This document shows, piece after piece, positions 46,506 through 56,021 of a stretch of DNA of 64,000 nt. This DNA is from Psychrobacter cibarius (GTDB lineage: Bacteria > Pseudomonadota > Gammaproteobacteria > Pseudomonadales > Moraxellaceae): the NCBI RefSeq assembly GCF_016107535.1, contig NZ_JABASQ010000005.1, positions 95,797 to 159,796 on the forward strand. The letters run 5' to 3'. The notes under the pieces were generated by a model. It saw nothing but the letters and a program-made list of their open reading frames with translations, searched no databases and was not told the origin of the DNA. A program made the position numbers and the translations under genes. Numbering within the stretch: the first letter of the stretch is position 1; every line of letters begins with the position of its first letter.

Positions 46506-47741
46506 TTAGCAACCGAAACCTTGTGACCAATTAATTTGATTTAACGGATAAGCATCAATATGAAAACCGTTTGGATAATCTTTAAAGCCAGATTGTGATT
46601 TTAATTGCTCAATAGCAGCTTGTGCTTGTTGCTCAGTCGCAAACACACCGATTATCTTAAAATCTTCGACATCGTTATTTTTATTATCATCTTTATAACG
46701 CGCATGTTCTAGTACAAACACTGTACTTTGCGCTTTTTCAACATGTGACCAATGATAAGCAGCAAGGCGTTTCATCAGGTCAGGATTTTTGACCATGATG
46801 TTATCGCCCGTACGTCCTTCGGTACGGTTATAGTGAATAACGTTGAGACGTAATAGCCAAAAAATCACCGCCGCTTTTGCCAACATTACTGGTAAGGCAC
46901 GTTTTTCATCTTCACCGAGCATGCGTTTCGACTCATAGCCTTGCAAAAAAGCCGCCATTTTACTGCGATCAAAATTCACCGACTCGCCCTGCTCAGCATC
47001 GCCCCACGTGGTACAAAAGTCATTAATCGTAATGGCAATATCCATCACATAGTGCTCGACGCTAACTTCGGTGAAATCTAACAACCCAGTCAGACGCTCT
47101 GCGCCTTTTTGGCTATTATTTAACGATAAGTCCCATAAGGTATTATCAGCGAACATGTCTAAATGACATAAGCCTTTTGGCAAAGTCGCAAGCGGCAAAT
47201 CCGTATAAGACTGCCAAATATCACTCATCAATTTGGCTTCGTCAGCTGGCATAAACTGCCTTTCACGATCGCGCACCTCGCTCCATGGGTATAAAGGCAC
47301 GCCATATTCTTCCGCAGGTTGTAGTGCTTGCAATGTCTCATGCAGCATCGCTAAAGCGGCGCCAATTTCATGACACATCGCTTGCGTCGTCTGCTGGGGA
47401 TGCGAGCCTGCTAGGCATGGCACTAAGGTAATTGCTTTATTGTCGTATTGAATGACATAACATTTTTCTGCGCTATCAACGAGTGATAACGGCGCAGCGA
47501 CCGGTAACTTACCGTCTAGTTGATTTAAGATAATCGCCATCTTTTCGATATCTTCTGGTGGACGCTCTTCAAATAAGGTAAATACATAAGAGTGTGCGCC
47601 ATCTACATCGTCAGTCGTTTGAATAAACCAGTTAGAGTTTTTGATACCTTGGGTGATCGGAATGGCACGCGCGAATGACACGCCAAAACGCTGGCAAAAA
47701 GCGGCAAACTGGTCATCGGTTAACTGGGTATAGACGGACAT
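46506..47741 (-). CDS. thrB: Homoserine kinase (aminoglycoside-phosphotransferase fold) with extra C-terminal domain
   Basis: Phosphorylates homoserine in threonine synthesis. The kinase part (about residues 1-335) has GIKNSNWFIQT, the catalytic loop GLCHLDMFADNTLW, and GLLDFTEVSVEHYVMDIAI, all typical of the ThrB form in Pseudomonas and Acinetobacter. Residues about 339-411 are an addition: VFVLEHARY, FKIIGVFATEQQAQAAIEQL, GFKDYPNGFHIDAYPLN and a final W-x2-GFG. This resembles the small DUF7336-type domain normally found as a free protein. Its function is unknown; it could be regulatory, perhaps for feedback control. Confidence 0.9.
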   Translation of the reverse strand: MSVYTQLTDDQFAAFCQRFGVSFARAIPITQGIKNSNWFIQTTDDVDGAHSYVFTLFEERPPEDIEKMAIILNQLDGKLPVAAPLSLVDSAEKCYVIQYDNKAITLVPCLAGSHPQQTTQAMCHEIGAALAMLHETLQALQPAEEYGVPLYPWSEVRDRERQFMPADEAKLMSDIWQSYTDLPLATLPKGLCHLDMFADNTLWDLSLNNSQKGAERLTGLLDFTEVSVEHYVMDIAITINDFCTTWGDAEQGESVNFDRSKMAAFLQGYESKRMLGEDEKRALPVMLAKAAVIFWLLRLNVIHYNRTEGRTGDNIMVKNPDLMKRLAAYHWSHVEKAQSTVFVLEHARYKDDNKNNDVEDFKIIGVFATEQQAQAAIEQLKSQSGFKDYPNGFHIDAYPLNQINWSQGFGC

Positions 47742-47920
47742 GACATCTCACTTATGGCAATTAAAAGAAGGTAAATAGATACGGTAATGACAGTGATTGT
47801 ACCGTGCATGAGCAAACTTTGGCTAAAAGCATAATAATCTTGCGAAAACCTGCCTGAGATGGCGGTGATTTTGCTAGACTAGCGCTTATAGAATGAATTG
47901 ATTATAAGGCGAAAGTCCCT

Positions 47921-48703
47921 ATGTTAGCAAAGCGTATCATTCCTTGTTTGGACGTTGATAATGGTCGTGTGGTCAAAGGTGTGCAGTTTGTCAATATCAA
48001 AGACGCAGGAGACCCTGTTGAAGTAGCGAAACGCTACAACGAACAAGGCGCTGATGAGATTACTTTTTTGGACATTACTGCGACCAATGACGAGCGCGAT
48101 ACCACCTATCATACCGTTGAGCGTATGGCAGAAACGGTATTTGTGCCATTAACTGTCGGTGGCGGCGTGCGTAAAATCGCTGATATCCGCAATTTGCTCA
48201 ATGCGGGCGCGGATAAAGTAGCTATCAATTCTGCGGCGGTATTTACCCCTGAGTTCGTTGGCGAAGCGGCGCAGAAATTTGGTAATCAATGTATCGTCGT
48301 GGCTATCGATGCCAAACGCGTTGCAGATATCAATGTCGATGGCATCATCATGCCGCGTTGGGAGATTTTTACCCACGGTGGTCGCAAACCAACGGGGATT
48401 GATGCCGTTGCTTGGGCAAGCAAAATGGCTGAGCTTGGCGCTGGTGAATTATTGGTGACCTCGATGGATGGTGATGGCACCAAAAAAGGCTATGACTTGG
48501 CATTGATGAAGCAAATTACTAACCGCGTCAATGTGCCTGTTATTGCTTCAGGCGGCGTCGGCAATCTGCAACATTTAGCCGAAGGGGTGTTGGAAGGTGG
48601 CGTCGATGCCGTACTTGCTGCCAGCATCTTCCATTTTGGTGAGTATACGGTTCAAGAAGCCAAAGCGTATATGGCAGCGCAAGGCATACAAATGCGTCTA
48701 TAG
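47921..48703 (+). CDS. hisF: Imidazole glycerol phosphate synthase, cyclase subunit
   Basis: HisF joins ammonia from HisH to PRFAR to form imidazole glycerol phosphate. The 260-residue TIM barrel is complete: [17 protein letters not shown] (catalytic Asp-11), [60 protein letters not shown] (catalytic Asp near 130) and [12 protein letters not shown] precedes the ATG. No other his gene is in the window, so hisF is probably separate from hisHA here or lies at the edge of another locus. Confidence 0.97.
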   Translation: MLAKRIIPCLDVDNGRVVKGVQFVNIKDAGDPVEVAKRYNEQGADEITFLDITATNDERDTTYHTVERMAETVFVPLTVGGGVRKIADIRNLLNAGADKVAINSAAVFTPEFVGEAAQKFGNQCIVVAIDAKRVADINVDGIIMPRWEIFTHGGRKPTGIDAVAWASKMAELGAGELLVTSMDGDGTKKGYDLALMKQITNRVNVPVIASGGVGNLQHLAEGVLEGGVDAVLAASIFHFGEYTVQEAKAYMAAQGIQMRL

Positions 48704-48879
48704 TAGGCTCGTAAAGTACAAATAAAACAGAAAAAAATGTTATCATAGCGCTAACCACTTATTTTCGTTCATTTAACTGATTATCTAACGGATAATAAGC
48801 CATTTGAGCGTAGCGATATATTTAGCGCATTATTTATTCCTACATTTTAATTAAAAGCCCATTCGGCAAAGGATTTTTT

Positions 48880-49401
48880 ATGTCAAATCTACAACAGCAG
48901 CGCAATGACGTGACTCACATCGATGGTAATTTACATCAAAATAAAGACGTTCGTATTGGTATCGTCGTCGGTCGTTTTAATGGTTTTGTGGTTGAGTCAT
49001 TGGTAGATGGTGCAATTGACGCGCTACTACGTCACGGTGTATTGGGTAGCAACATTACCGTTATCCGTGTACCGGGTGCTTTTGAACTGCCATTGGTTGC
49101 ACAGCGCGCTGCTGAGTCTGATCGCTTTGACGCCATCGTTGCTTTAGGTGCGATTATTCGTGGTAGCACACCGCATTTTGATTTCGTTGCAAGCGAATCT
49201 GCAAAAGGCTTAAGCGCGGTAGCTATGGACTACAATATCCCAGTTGCCAATGGCGTCTTGACCACTGACAGCATTGAGCAAGCGATTGAGCGTGCGGGCA
49301 CGAAAGCGGGTAACAAAGGCTCAGAAGCGGCAATGGTTGTACTAGAAATGCTTGCGGTACTATCACAGTTAGATATTGAAGATGACAGTGAAGACGCTTA
49401 A
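48880..49401 (+). CDS. ribH: 6,7-dimethyl-8-ribityllumazine synthase
   Basis: Condenses the pyrimidine intermediate with dihydroxybutanone phosphate in riboflavin synthesis. 173 residues with [53 protein letters not shown] (catalytic His in the TPHFDF part) and [22 protein letters not shown] is 7 bases before the ATG. No FMN riboswitch is seen upstream. It heads the ribH-nusB-thiL-pgpA run, with 221 bp to nusB. Confidence 0.97.
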   Translation: MSNLQQQRNDVTHIDGNLHQNKDVRIGIVVGRFNGFVVESLVDGAIDALLRHGVLGSNITVIRVPGAFELPLVAQRAAESDRFDAIVALGAIIRGSTPHFDFVASESAKGLSAVAMDYNIPVANGVLTTDSIEQAIERAGTKAGNKGSEAAMVVLEMLAVLSQLDIEDDSEDA

Positions 49402-49440
49402 TCAAGCCATCATTTGATAGGCTATTTGTTATTTAATGAG

Positions 49441-49484
49441 CGCTGTGGTTTTTATGAGCTTTCGTTTTTATCGAGACCACAGCG
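49441..49484 (+). terminator. Hairpin between ribH and nusB
   Basis: CGCTGTGGT (49441-49449) pairs with ACCACAGCG (49476-49484) around a 26-base loop rich in T. No T-run follows the stem, so it may be a processing or pausing structure rather than a full terminator. Confidence 0.4.
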
Positions 49485-49622
49485 TCAGTGTTACAAAAAC
49501 TGTTACCAAGTACGCTACAAAACTTGACTGGCAAAGCCTGCCAGCTAACTACTATTTAACATTTTATTTTAAACCTTTTATCTTAAAAACTTTTTATCTT
49601 AGCAACTAGGTATAGACCCCCT

Positions 49623-50495
49623 ATGACTGACCAACTCAAGCGCGCTATCAGCGCTGCGAAAACCGCCCAAACCAATGATAAACAAGCTGAAGCCACGCGC
49701 ATCGCGAGCAGCAGTGCGGGTGATCAAATCTTCGATATGAGTGAGTCTTCTTACAAGACCAGTCACACTGCTATCCGTAAAGCACGACGCTTTGCGATGC
49801 AAGGTCTATACGAATGGCTCGTCACTGACCGCCGCTTCGATATCGATGGTAAGCTTGGCTGGAAAGACAATGCCCCACACGATATCGCCGCTCGTACACG
49901 CGCGACCAATGCCATGCATACCGTACATATTGGCTATTATCATGAAATGATGCGTGACATCCCAGAGCAGATCGAGGCACTAGATGTCCTTATCTCTCAG
50001 CATCTTGACCGTGAAATCGATAAATTGGATACCGTCGAACACGCTATTCTTTTAATTGGTGCTTACGAGCTACAAAACCGCTTAGAGATTCCTTATAAAG
50101 TGGTACTTGATGAAGCGATGAAGCTGAATAATCACTTTGGCGCTACTGACGCGCATAAATTGATTAATGCCGTCCTTGATAAAATGGCGGTAGAGCTACG
50201 TGCTATTGAAGTAGAAGCAGATAGCAAAGCCAATTTACGCACCTCACAAAAAACGGCTGCTAAACCTGTAATAAAAGCGGATAGCAATGCTGACGATAAC
50301 GCTGATATAGAAGATAGTGCTGATAAAGCTGCCATTGAAGAAAAATCAACTACTTCAAACAAGCCTCGTATTAGCGCCAATAATGCTACCGTCAAACGCA
50401 ATAGCGCTAGTAAGGCTACTGCCAATATTAGTGACTTTAAAGCGAGCAAAAAAGCGATTGAAACAGACCGCACTGATGCAGACAGCAAAGACTAA
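49623..50495 (+). CDS. nusB: Transcription antitermination protein NusB with long tails
   Basis: NusB with S10 binds boxA RNA and helps rRNA antitermination. The core is about residues 48-195 ([76 protein letters not shown]). The whole protein has 290 residues, about twice the usual size. An N-terminal tail of about 47 residues is polar, and a C-terminal tail of about 90 residues is rich in Ala, Lys, Asp, Asn and Ser and probably disordered. thiL starts 2 bp after its stop. Confidence 0.93.
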   Translation: MTDQLKRAISAAKTAQTNDKQAEATRIASSSAGDQIFDMSESSYKTSHTAIRKARRFAMQGLYEWLVTDRRFDIDGKLGWKDNAPHDIAARTRATNAMHTVHIGYYHEMMRDIPEQIEALDVLISQHLDREIDKLDTVEHAILLIGAYELQNRLEIPYKVVLDEAMKLNNHFGATDAHKLINAVLDKMAVELRAIEVEADSKANLRTSQKTAAKPVIKADSNADDNADIEDSADKAAIEEKSTTSNKPRISANNATVKRNSASKATANISDFKASKKAIETDRTDADSKD

Positions 50496-50497
50496 TC

Positions 50498-51538
50498 ATG
50501 AATGAGTTTGAGCTGATTGAGCGTATATTCTCCCAAATGCAAGCTGCGCAGTCATTGTCTAGCAGTGTCGACAAAGACAGTGTTGAAAAAGGCATTGGTG
50601 ATGATGCCGCGGTGATGTGCTTGCCTGCGGGTGCGCGCTTGGTCAGCTGTATTGATACACTGGTTCAAGGTCGACACTTCAGCGCTGACTGGGAGCAAGT
50701 AAATAAGCTGGCATTTACCATCGGTTATAAAGCCGTGGCAGTGAACGTCTCAGATATTGCCGCTATGGGTGCAACTCCGCATAGTATTCTATTGGCGCTA
50801 GCCTTACCTCAGCGCTTGGCAAATGATCAATGGTTAAGTGAATTTGCTAAAGGCTTATTTCATGCTTGCCAGCTATTTGGGGTGACGCTTATTGGTGGTG
50901 ATACCACCCGCAGCGACAATTTAGTGCTTAGTATCAGCGCGCAAGGGTTACTCACCAAAGAGACGCCAGCCGTGTATCGTTCAGGCGCGCAAGTTGGCGA
51001 TAAAATCTATGTCTCAGGCACGCTTGGCGATGCCGCTTATGTGCTACAAAATCCTGATACTGCTATCGGTATTGAGCTTGCGCATCGTCTACATATGCCA
51101 ACGCCACGTGTTACACTGGGTGCAGCATTGGCAAAAATTGGTGCGACAGCGATGATAGATATCTCTGATGGTCTGTATCAAGACGTTGGACATATCTGCC
51201 AACAAAGCAGCGTTAGTATGCGCATTCATCTTGATCAGCTACCTACTAGCAAAGCATTGGCAAACGCTGAGTTAACCGAGCGCTTGTTGTGCCAGCTGAC
51301 TGGCGGTGATGATTATGAATTGGCTTTTACTTTGCCTGCTCATATTGAACCACCTGTTAATGACAGTAGCAACACGCCTGTTACCTGTATCGGCGAAGTC
51401 ATAGCCGTAAATGAGCCAGATGCTACTAAAAATTTACGACCAGAGCTTTTTTATCAAGGACAGCCAATCACACCTGCCCATCCCGCCCCCTTTACTACTT
51501 GGCCCAATCTGACGGGTTACCAACATTTTGCAGGTTAA
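50498..51538 (+). CDS. thiL: Thiamine-monophosphate kinase
   Basis: Phosphorylates TMP to the active cofactor TPP. 346 residues with the N-terminal NEFELIERIF, IGDDAAV, DTLVQGRHFSADW, NVSDIAAMGATP (metal site), LIGGDTTRSDNL, MIDISDGLYQDVGHIC and TGGDDYELAFT. The order and spacing are those of ThiL in the AIR synthetase-like superfamily. The start is 2 bp behind nusB, and pgpA follows 3 bp after the stop; the gene order nusB-thiL-pgpA is widely conserved. Confidence 0.96.
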   Translation: MNEFELIERIFSQMQAAQSLSSSVDKDSVEKGIGDDAAVMCLPAGARLVSCIDTLVQGRHFSADWEQVNKLAFTIGYKAVAVNVSDIAAMGATPHSILLALALPQRLANDQWLSEFAKGLFHACQLFGVTLIGGDTTRSDNLVLSISAQGLLTKETPAVYRSGAQVGDKIYVSGTLGDAAYVLQNPDTAIGIELAHRLHMPTPRVTLGAALAKIGATAMIDISDGLYQDVGHICQQSSVSMRIHLDQLPTSKALANAELTERLLCQLTGGDDYELAFTLPAHIEPPVNDSSNTPVTCIGEVIAVNEPDATKNLRPELFYQGQPITPAHPAPFTTWPNLTGYQHFAG

Positions 51539-51541
51539 CCC

Positions 51542-52120
51542 ATGATTGATCACAACCTATCTAAGCCTGATATCCGTAAAGCCAATGACTGCCCGCCTCT
51601 ACCCGCCGATGCCGATATGCTTGACCGCATAGTTTATTGGCTTGGGTTGGGTTTGGGTAGTGGTCTGCCTCGCCGTGCACCCGGTACTTGGGGCACGGTT
51701 GGTGGCTTAATCATCGCGATACCATTGCTAAGCTTAGGATTCGTGCCATTTTTGATTATTACCATTCTCTCTTGTGTGATTGGTAGTTGGATATGCGGTC
51801 GTACCTCAGGGCTAATGGGTGGTCATGATAACCCGCATATCGTCTGGGATGAATGGGCAGGCATGTGGCTTACCCTACTGCCGCTATCTTATATGGGTAT
51901 CGCTGACGGTAATTTTTGGCAAAATATCGCCCAAACCTCTTCTATTACTACCATCATTATCGCCTTTATATTATTCCGCTTTTTTGACATTATTAAGCCA
52001 CCACCGATTGGCTGGGCAGATAAAAAAGTCGCAGGGGGCCTAGGTATCATGCTTGATGACATCATCGCAGGGGTCATGGCAGCAGCCGTTTGGATCATTA
52101 TTTATACCACCATCCTTTAA
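51542..52120 (+). CDS. pgpA: Phosphatidylglycerophosphatase A
   Basis: Dephosphorylates phosphatidylglycerophosphate to phosphatidylglycerol at the inner membrane. 192 residues with GLGSGLPRRAPGTWGTVGG, DNPHIVWDEWAGMW (catalytic acidic motif), FRFFDIIKPPPIGWADKKVAGGLGIMLDDIIAGVMAA and about four membrane segments. Works in the same lipid route as cardiolipin synthase at 23350. Confidence 0.95.
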   Translation: MIDHNLSKPDIRKANDCPPLPADADMLDRIVYWLGLGLGSGLPRRAPGTWGTVGGLIIAIPLLSLGFVPFLIITILSCVIGSWICGRTSGLMGGHDNPHIVWDEWAGMWLTLLPLSYMGIADGNFWQNIAQTSSITTIIIAFILFRFFDIIKPPPIGWADKKVAGGLGIMLDDIIAGVMAAAVWIIIYTTIL

Positions 52121-52134
52121 TTGTTAAATTAGCC

Positions 52135-52160
52135 TCGCTTTTATATAAGCGACGGTCTTT
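52135..52160 (+). terminator. Weak hairpin after pgpA
   Basis: TCGCTT (52135-52140) pairs with AAGCGA (52147-52152) across TTATAT, followed by CGGTCTTT. Possible end of the ribH-pgpA run. Confidence 0.35.
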
Positions 52161-52377
52161 CATAACCGATTGTCGTTTATAGTCCATCATTTTTTTAACT
52201 CTCCCACTTTTTTAGTAATGCGTTTGTGACGATAGCCAATTTATCAGCAAACCACCAGTAAATGGTAAGCCCATGACAAGCAACGCAAGTTACAAAGATG
52301 TCACGACATAGCGTTTTAGTTAAATGACGGTTTGCGTTATAATTTGAAATTATATTTTGTTACATTTGTAGGCTATT

Positions 52378-53760
52378 ATGACAACTCCCCTCTCGGTAAT
52401 CATCCTCGCTGCTGGCAAAGGCACGCGTATGCAGTCGGCTAAGCCAAAAGTGCTACAGACATTGGCTGGTAAGTCGTTATTGGGTCATGTCCTTGATACG
52501 TGTCATCAATTAACGGTTGACGACACCATTATTGTTCATGGTTTTGGTGGCGAGCAAGTCCAAGCAGATATCAATGCTCAATATGCACACTTGCCTATTA
52601 CTTGGGTTGCTCAGACTGAGCAATTAGGTACTGGACATGCGGTGAAAGTAACCCTGTCGGAATTACCCAAAGAAGGGCAAAGCCTGATTCTCTATGGTGA
52701 TGTGCCATTAGTCAGCTGCCAGACATTAGCAACGCTACAAGCGGCTAACACCGAGGGCATGTCGATGTTGACGTTGACCGTAGATAATCCTTTTGGTCTC
52801 GGTCGTATCAAACGTGACAAAGACGGCAACATCGAAGCCATCGTCGAGCAAAAAGATGCCAGCGCCGATGAGCAGAAAATCCAAGAGATTAATAGCGGTA
52901 TTTACTGCGTCGATAATGCGTTATTGCATAAATACCTGCCAAAACTGTCTAATGACAATGCGCAGCAAGAATACTATCTGACGGATATCGTCAAAATGGC
53001 GGTCGCTGAAGGTATTAATATTGTCGCGATTGAGCCTGAGCATACCTTTGAGATTGAAGGCGTCAATAACCGCCAACAGCTCGCTAGCTTAGAGCGCACT
53101 TGGCAAGGCAAACTGGTTGCCGACTTACAAGAAGCGGGCGTGCAGTTTGCTGATCCGACGCGCGTTGATATTCGCGGCACCTTGACTGCGGGTCAAGATG
53201 TGTTTGTCGATGTGGGTGTGGTATTCGAGGGTGATTGTGTCTTAGGTGACAATGTTTATATCGAAGCGGGCTGTGTCATCAAAAACGCCCACATTGGTAA
53301 TGCCTGCCACATAAAACCTTATTGCGTGATTGATCGCGCTGAGATTGGGGCAGGTGTTGATGTCGGTCCTTTCGCCCATTTGCGTCCTGAAACCGTATTG
53401 TCTGATAACAGTAAAATTGGTAATTTCGTCGAGATTAAAAAATCAACGGTCGGTCATGGCAGCAAGGTTAATCACTTGAGTTATATCGGTGATACGACCA
53501 TTGGTACAGATGTCAATGTCGGTGCAGGCGTCATTACTTGTAATTATGATGGTGTCAATAAATCACAAACCATTATCGAAGACAATGCCTTCATTGGCTC
53601 GAACTCAAGTTTAGTGGCACCTGTGACTATTGGTGATACCGCTACGGTTGCCGCAGGTTCAGTGATTACTAAAGACGTTGATAGTAAAGCATTAGCCTTT
53701 GGACGGGCACGACAAACTCAGAAAAACGACTTTCAGCGTCCGACCAAAAAGTCAAAATAG
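52378..53760 (+). CDS. glmU: Bifunctional GlmU: glucosamine-1-phosphate acetyltransferase / UDP-GlcNAc pyrophosphorylase
   Basis: Carries out the last two steps to UDP-GlcNAc, the precursor of peptidoglycan and lipopolysaccharide. 460 residues: an N-terminal uridylyltransferase with LAAGKGTRMQS, LGTGHAV, YGDVPL and NSGIY, and a C-terminal left-handed beta-helix of hexapeptide repeats with GPFAHLRPE, NHLSYIGD and NYDGVNKSQT for acetyl transfer. TAGG precedes the ATG. glmS, two steps earlier in the pathway, follows on the same strand after 247 bp and a hairpin. Confidence 0.97.
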   Translation: MTTPLSVIILAAGKGTRMQSAKPKVLQTLAGKSLLGHVLDTCHQLTVDDTIIVHGFGGEQVQADINAQYAHLPITWVAQTEQLGTGHAVKVTLSELPKEGQSLILYGDVPLVSCQTLATLQAANTEGMSMLTLTVDNPFGLGRIKRDKDGNIEAIVEQKDASADEQKIQEINSGIYCVDNALLHKYLPKLSNDNAQQEYYLTDIVKMAVAEGINIVAIEPEHTFEIEGVNNRQQLASLERTWQGKLVADLQEAGVQFADPTRVDIRGTLTAGQDVFVDVGVVFEGDCVLGDNVYIEAGCVIKNAHIGNACHIKPYCVIDRAEIGAGVDVGPFAHLRPETVLSDNSKIGNFVEIKKSTVGHGSKVNHLSYIGDTTIGTDVNVGAGVITCNYDGVNKSQTIIEDNAFIGSNSSLVAPVTIGDTATVAAGSVITKDVDSKALAFGRARQTQKNDFQRPTKKSK

Positions 53761-53808
53761 CAATGGTCAATCACAAGCATTTTGACTAATGTCTATTGAA
53801 GTAATACT

Positions 53809-53848
53809 AAGCAGCATGACAATTTTTGTGATGCTGCTTCCTTATATT
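53809..53848 (+). terminator. Terminator-like hairpin between glmU and glmS
   Basis: AAGCAGCAT (53809-53817) pairs with ATGCTGCTT (53831-53839), with partial inner pairs, followed by CCTTATATTTA. The T-run is interrupted, so readthrough into glmS is possible. Confidence 0.55.
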
Positions 53849-54007
53849 TATAACGTCAAAATTGTTAGTATAAAAGCTCTGCTAGTATGAACTTCTATTA
53901 TTTATTGACTGAACATTATCGCCTCTCAAAGTATTTGAGCGGTTAAGCATTGAAACATTGAAGCCTTTAAAAATCAAAACATGAAACATCGAATTTAAGG
54001 AATAGTT

Positions 54008-55852
54008 ATGTGTGGAATCGTTGGAGCAGTCGCTGAGCGTAATATCGCTAATATCTTACTTGAGGGTCTTAAGCGTCTAGAATACCGTGGTTATGATTCT
54101 GCCGGTCTGACCGTCATTCGTGATGGCGAACTCCATCGCGAGCGCCAAGTGGGTAAAGTGCAAGCATTGGTCGATGCTGTGGCAGTCAATCCTGAATTTT
54201 TCGATGGTCATATTGGTATTGCGCATACACGTTGGGCAACCCATGGCGAGCCGGCACAGCGTAATGCCCATCCGCACGTATCAGGCAAGATTGCTGTGGT
54301 ACATAACGGTATCGTTGAAAACTATGCCGAGTTAAAAGAAGAATTGATTGCTAAAGGTTACGTATTTACGTCGCAGACCGATACCGAAGTCGTCGCTCAT
54401 CTAATCAATGATACCTACAAAACCACACCTGATTTACTAGAGGCGGTTCGTGCCGTTATTCCGTTATTACATGGCGCATTTGCCCTTGGTATTCTACATA
54501 TCGACTGCCCAGAAGAGTTGATTACCGTTCGTTTAGGCTCTCCACTAGTGATTGGTGTGGGTATCGGTGAGAATTTTATTGCTTCTGATCAATTAGCCCT
54601 ACTACCGGTCACCAATCGCTTTATGTACCTAGAAGAAGGTGATATCGCCAAATTGACGCGCAGTAGCATTCAGGTTTATGCCGATGGTGTCGAAGTAAAA
54701 CGTCAGATACATGAAATTGATGCGGCACAGCACAATGCGGATAAAGGTGAGTTTAAGCATTATATGCTCAAAGAAATCTATGAGCAGCCAGACGCGGTCG
54801 CCCGTACTGTTGAGATGGCTGTAGATAGCGATGAGCCGTCTAAGCTGCGCGATGATTTTTTACAGCGTCATGAAGCGCACTTAAAAGGCATTAAGCATGT
54901 CCAAGTCATCGCTTGTGGTACTAGTTACCACTCAGGCTTGGTCGCAAAATATTGGTTTGAGAGCCTTATTCGTGTGCCTTGTTCCGTTGAAGTCGCTAGT
55001 GAATTCCGCTATCGTAATCCTGTCGTCATCGACAACACACTTGTCATTTGTATTTCTCAATCTGGCGAAACGGCAGACACGTTATCGGCGCTACGTGATA
55101 TTCAAAAGCATACGCCAGCAGGTCTAGTTAGCTTAGCATTATGCAACGTACCGACATCGTCTTTGGTACGTGAGACGGATATCTTTTTACCAACGCTTGC
55201 TGGTCCCGAGATTGGTGTTGCTTCTACCAAAGCATTCACCACTCAGCTCGCCGCTTTAATGCTATTGGTCTTAAAAGTGGGTGTCGTTCAGGAGCGCATG
55301 ACTGGCGAAAACCTGAGTACCTTGCTTGGTCAATTACAAGAGCTACGTGGTCAACTACATGCCAGCTTAAACCTCGATGCGCCTATTAAAGCCATGAGTG
55401 AGCATTTTGAGTATAAAAAGAGCTGCTTGTTCTTAGGTCGAGGTCTACAATTCCCGATCGCTCTAGAAGGCGCGTTAAAGCTGAAAGAAATCTCTTATAT
55501 CCACGCCGAAGGCTATGCAGCAGGTGAGCTCAAGCATGGACCATTGGCCTTGGTCGATAAAGACATGCCCATCGTCGTACTAGCGCCAAAAGACAGCATG
55601 TTTGATAAGCTAAAAGCCAACATGCAAGAAGTACACGCGCGTCATGGTGAGCTGTTCGTTTTTGCCAGTGAATCTAGTCAAATGGTCGCAGAAGACAGAT
55701 TACATGTGGTCTATGTGCCCGATGTTTGTGAAACGCTTGCCCCTATCGTCTACAGCGTACCCGTACAGCTGCTGTCTTATCATGTCGCCGTAATGCGCGG
55801 TACAGACGTCGATCAGCCGCGTAACCTTGCTAAATCAGTGACTGTTGAGTAA
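54008..55852 (+). CDS. glmS: Glutamine--fructose-6-phosphate aminotransferase
   Basis: Makes glucosamine-6-phosphate and commits carbon to cell-wall amino sugars. 614 residues: an N-terminal Ntn glutaminase with Cys after Met (MCGIVGAV), RLEYRGYDSAG and HTRWATHG; and two SIS isomerase domains with ACGTSYHSG, SQSGETADTL, GPEIGVASTKAFTTQ and a C-terminal QLLSYHVAVMRGTDVDQPRNLAKSVTVE. AAGGAATAG precedes the ATG. No glmS ribozyme is seen upstream, as expected outside Gram-positives. Confidence 0.98.
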   Translation: MCGIVGAVAERNIANILLEGLKRLEYRGYDSAGLTVIRDGELHRERQVGKVQALVDAVAVNPEFFDGHIGIAHTRWATHGEPAQRNAHPHVSGKIAVVHNGIVENYAELKEELIAKGYVFTSQTDTEVVAHLINDTYKTTPDLLEAVRAVIPLLHGAFALGILHIDCPEELITVRLGSPLVIGVGIGENFIASDQLALLPVTNRFMYLEEGDIAKLTRSSIQVYADGVEVKRQIHEIDAAQHNADKGEFKHYMLKEIYEQPDAVARTVEMAVDSDEPSKLRDDFLQRHEAHLKGIKHVQVIACGTSYHSGLVAKYWFESLIRVPCSVEVASEFRYRNPVVIDNTLVICISQSGETADTLSALRDIQKHTPAGLVSLALCNVPTSSLVRETDIFLPTLAGPEIGVASTKAFTTQLAALMLLVLKVGVVQERMTGENLSTLLGQLQELRGQLHASLNLDAPIKAMSEHFEYKKSCLFLGRGLQFPIALEGALKLKEISYIHAEGYAAGELKHGPLALVDKDMPIVVLAPKDSMFDKLKANMQEVHARHGELFVFASESSQMVAEDRLHVVYVPDVCETLAPIVYSVPVQLLSYHVAVMRGTDVDQPRNLAKSVTVE

Positions 55853-55905
55853 TATAAGTATTTGATTTTAATAATAAAATTATTAATCAGTTGCTTTTTA
55901 CACCG

Positions 55906-55949
55906 AGTCCTTCGCTATCTGGTACGAATAAGATAGCGAAGGATTTTTT
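55906..55949 (+). terminator. Terminator after glmS
   Basis: TCCTTCGCTATCT (55908-55920) is fully complementary to AGATAGCGAAGGA (55931-55943), then TTTTTT. A 13-bp stem with 10-base loop. Confidence 0.93.
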
Positions 55950-56021
55950 GTGAATAACGAAATAGAAAAATATCAGTAATTTATATAATTCAATCACTTA
56001 TATAGTTACTGTATCTACAGT

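Noticed and set aside
48704..48879. FMN riboswitch upstream of ribH
   Set aside because: None of the conserved FMN riboswitch segments is present; the leader is short and AT-rich.
54008..54030. GlmS ribozyme
   Set aside because: The leader of glmS shows no ribozyme-like core, and the element is known from Gram-positive bacteria.
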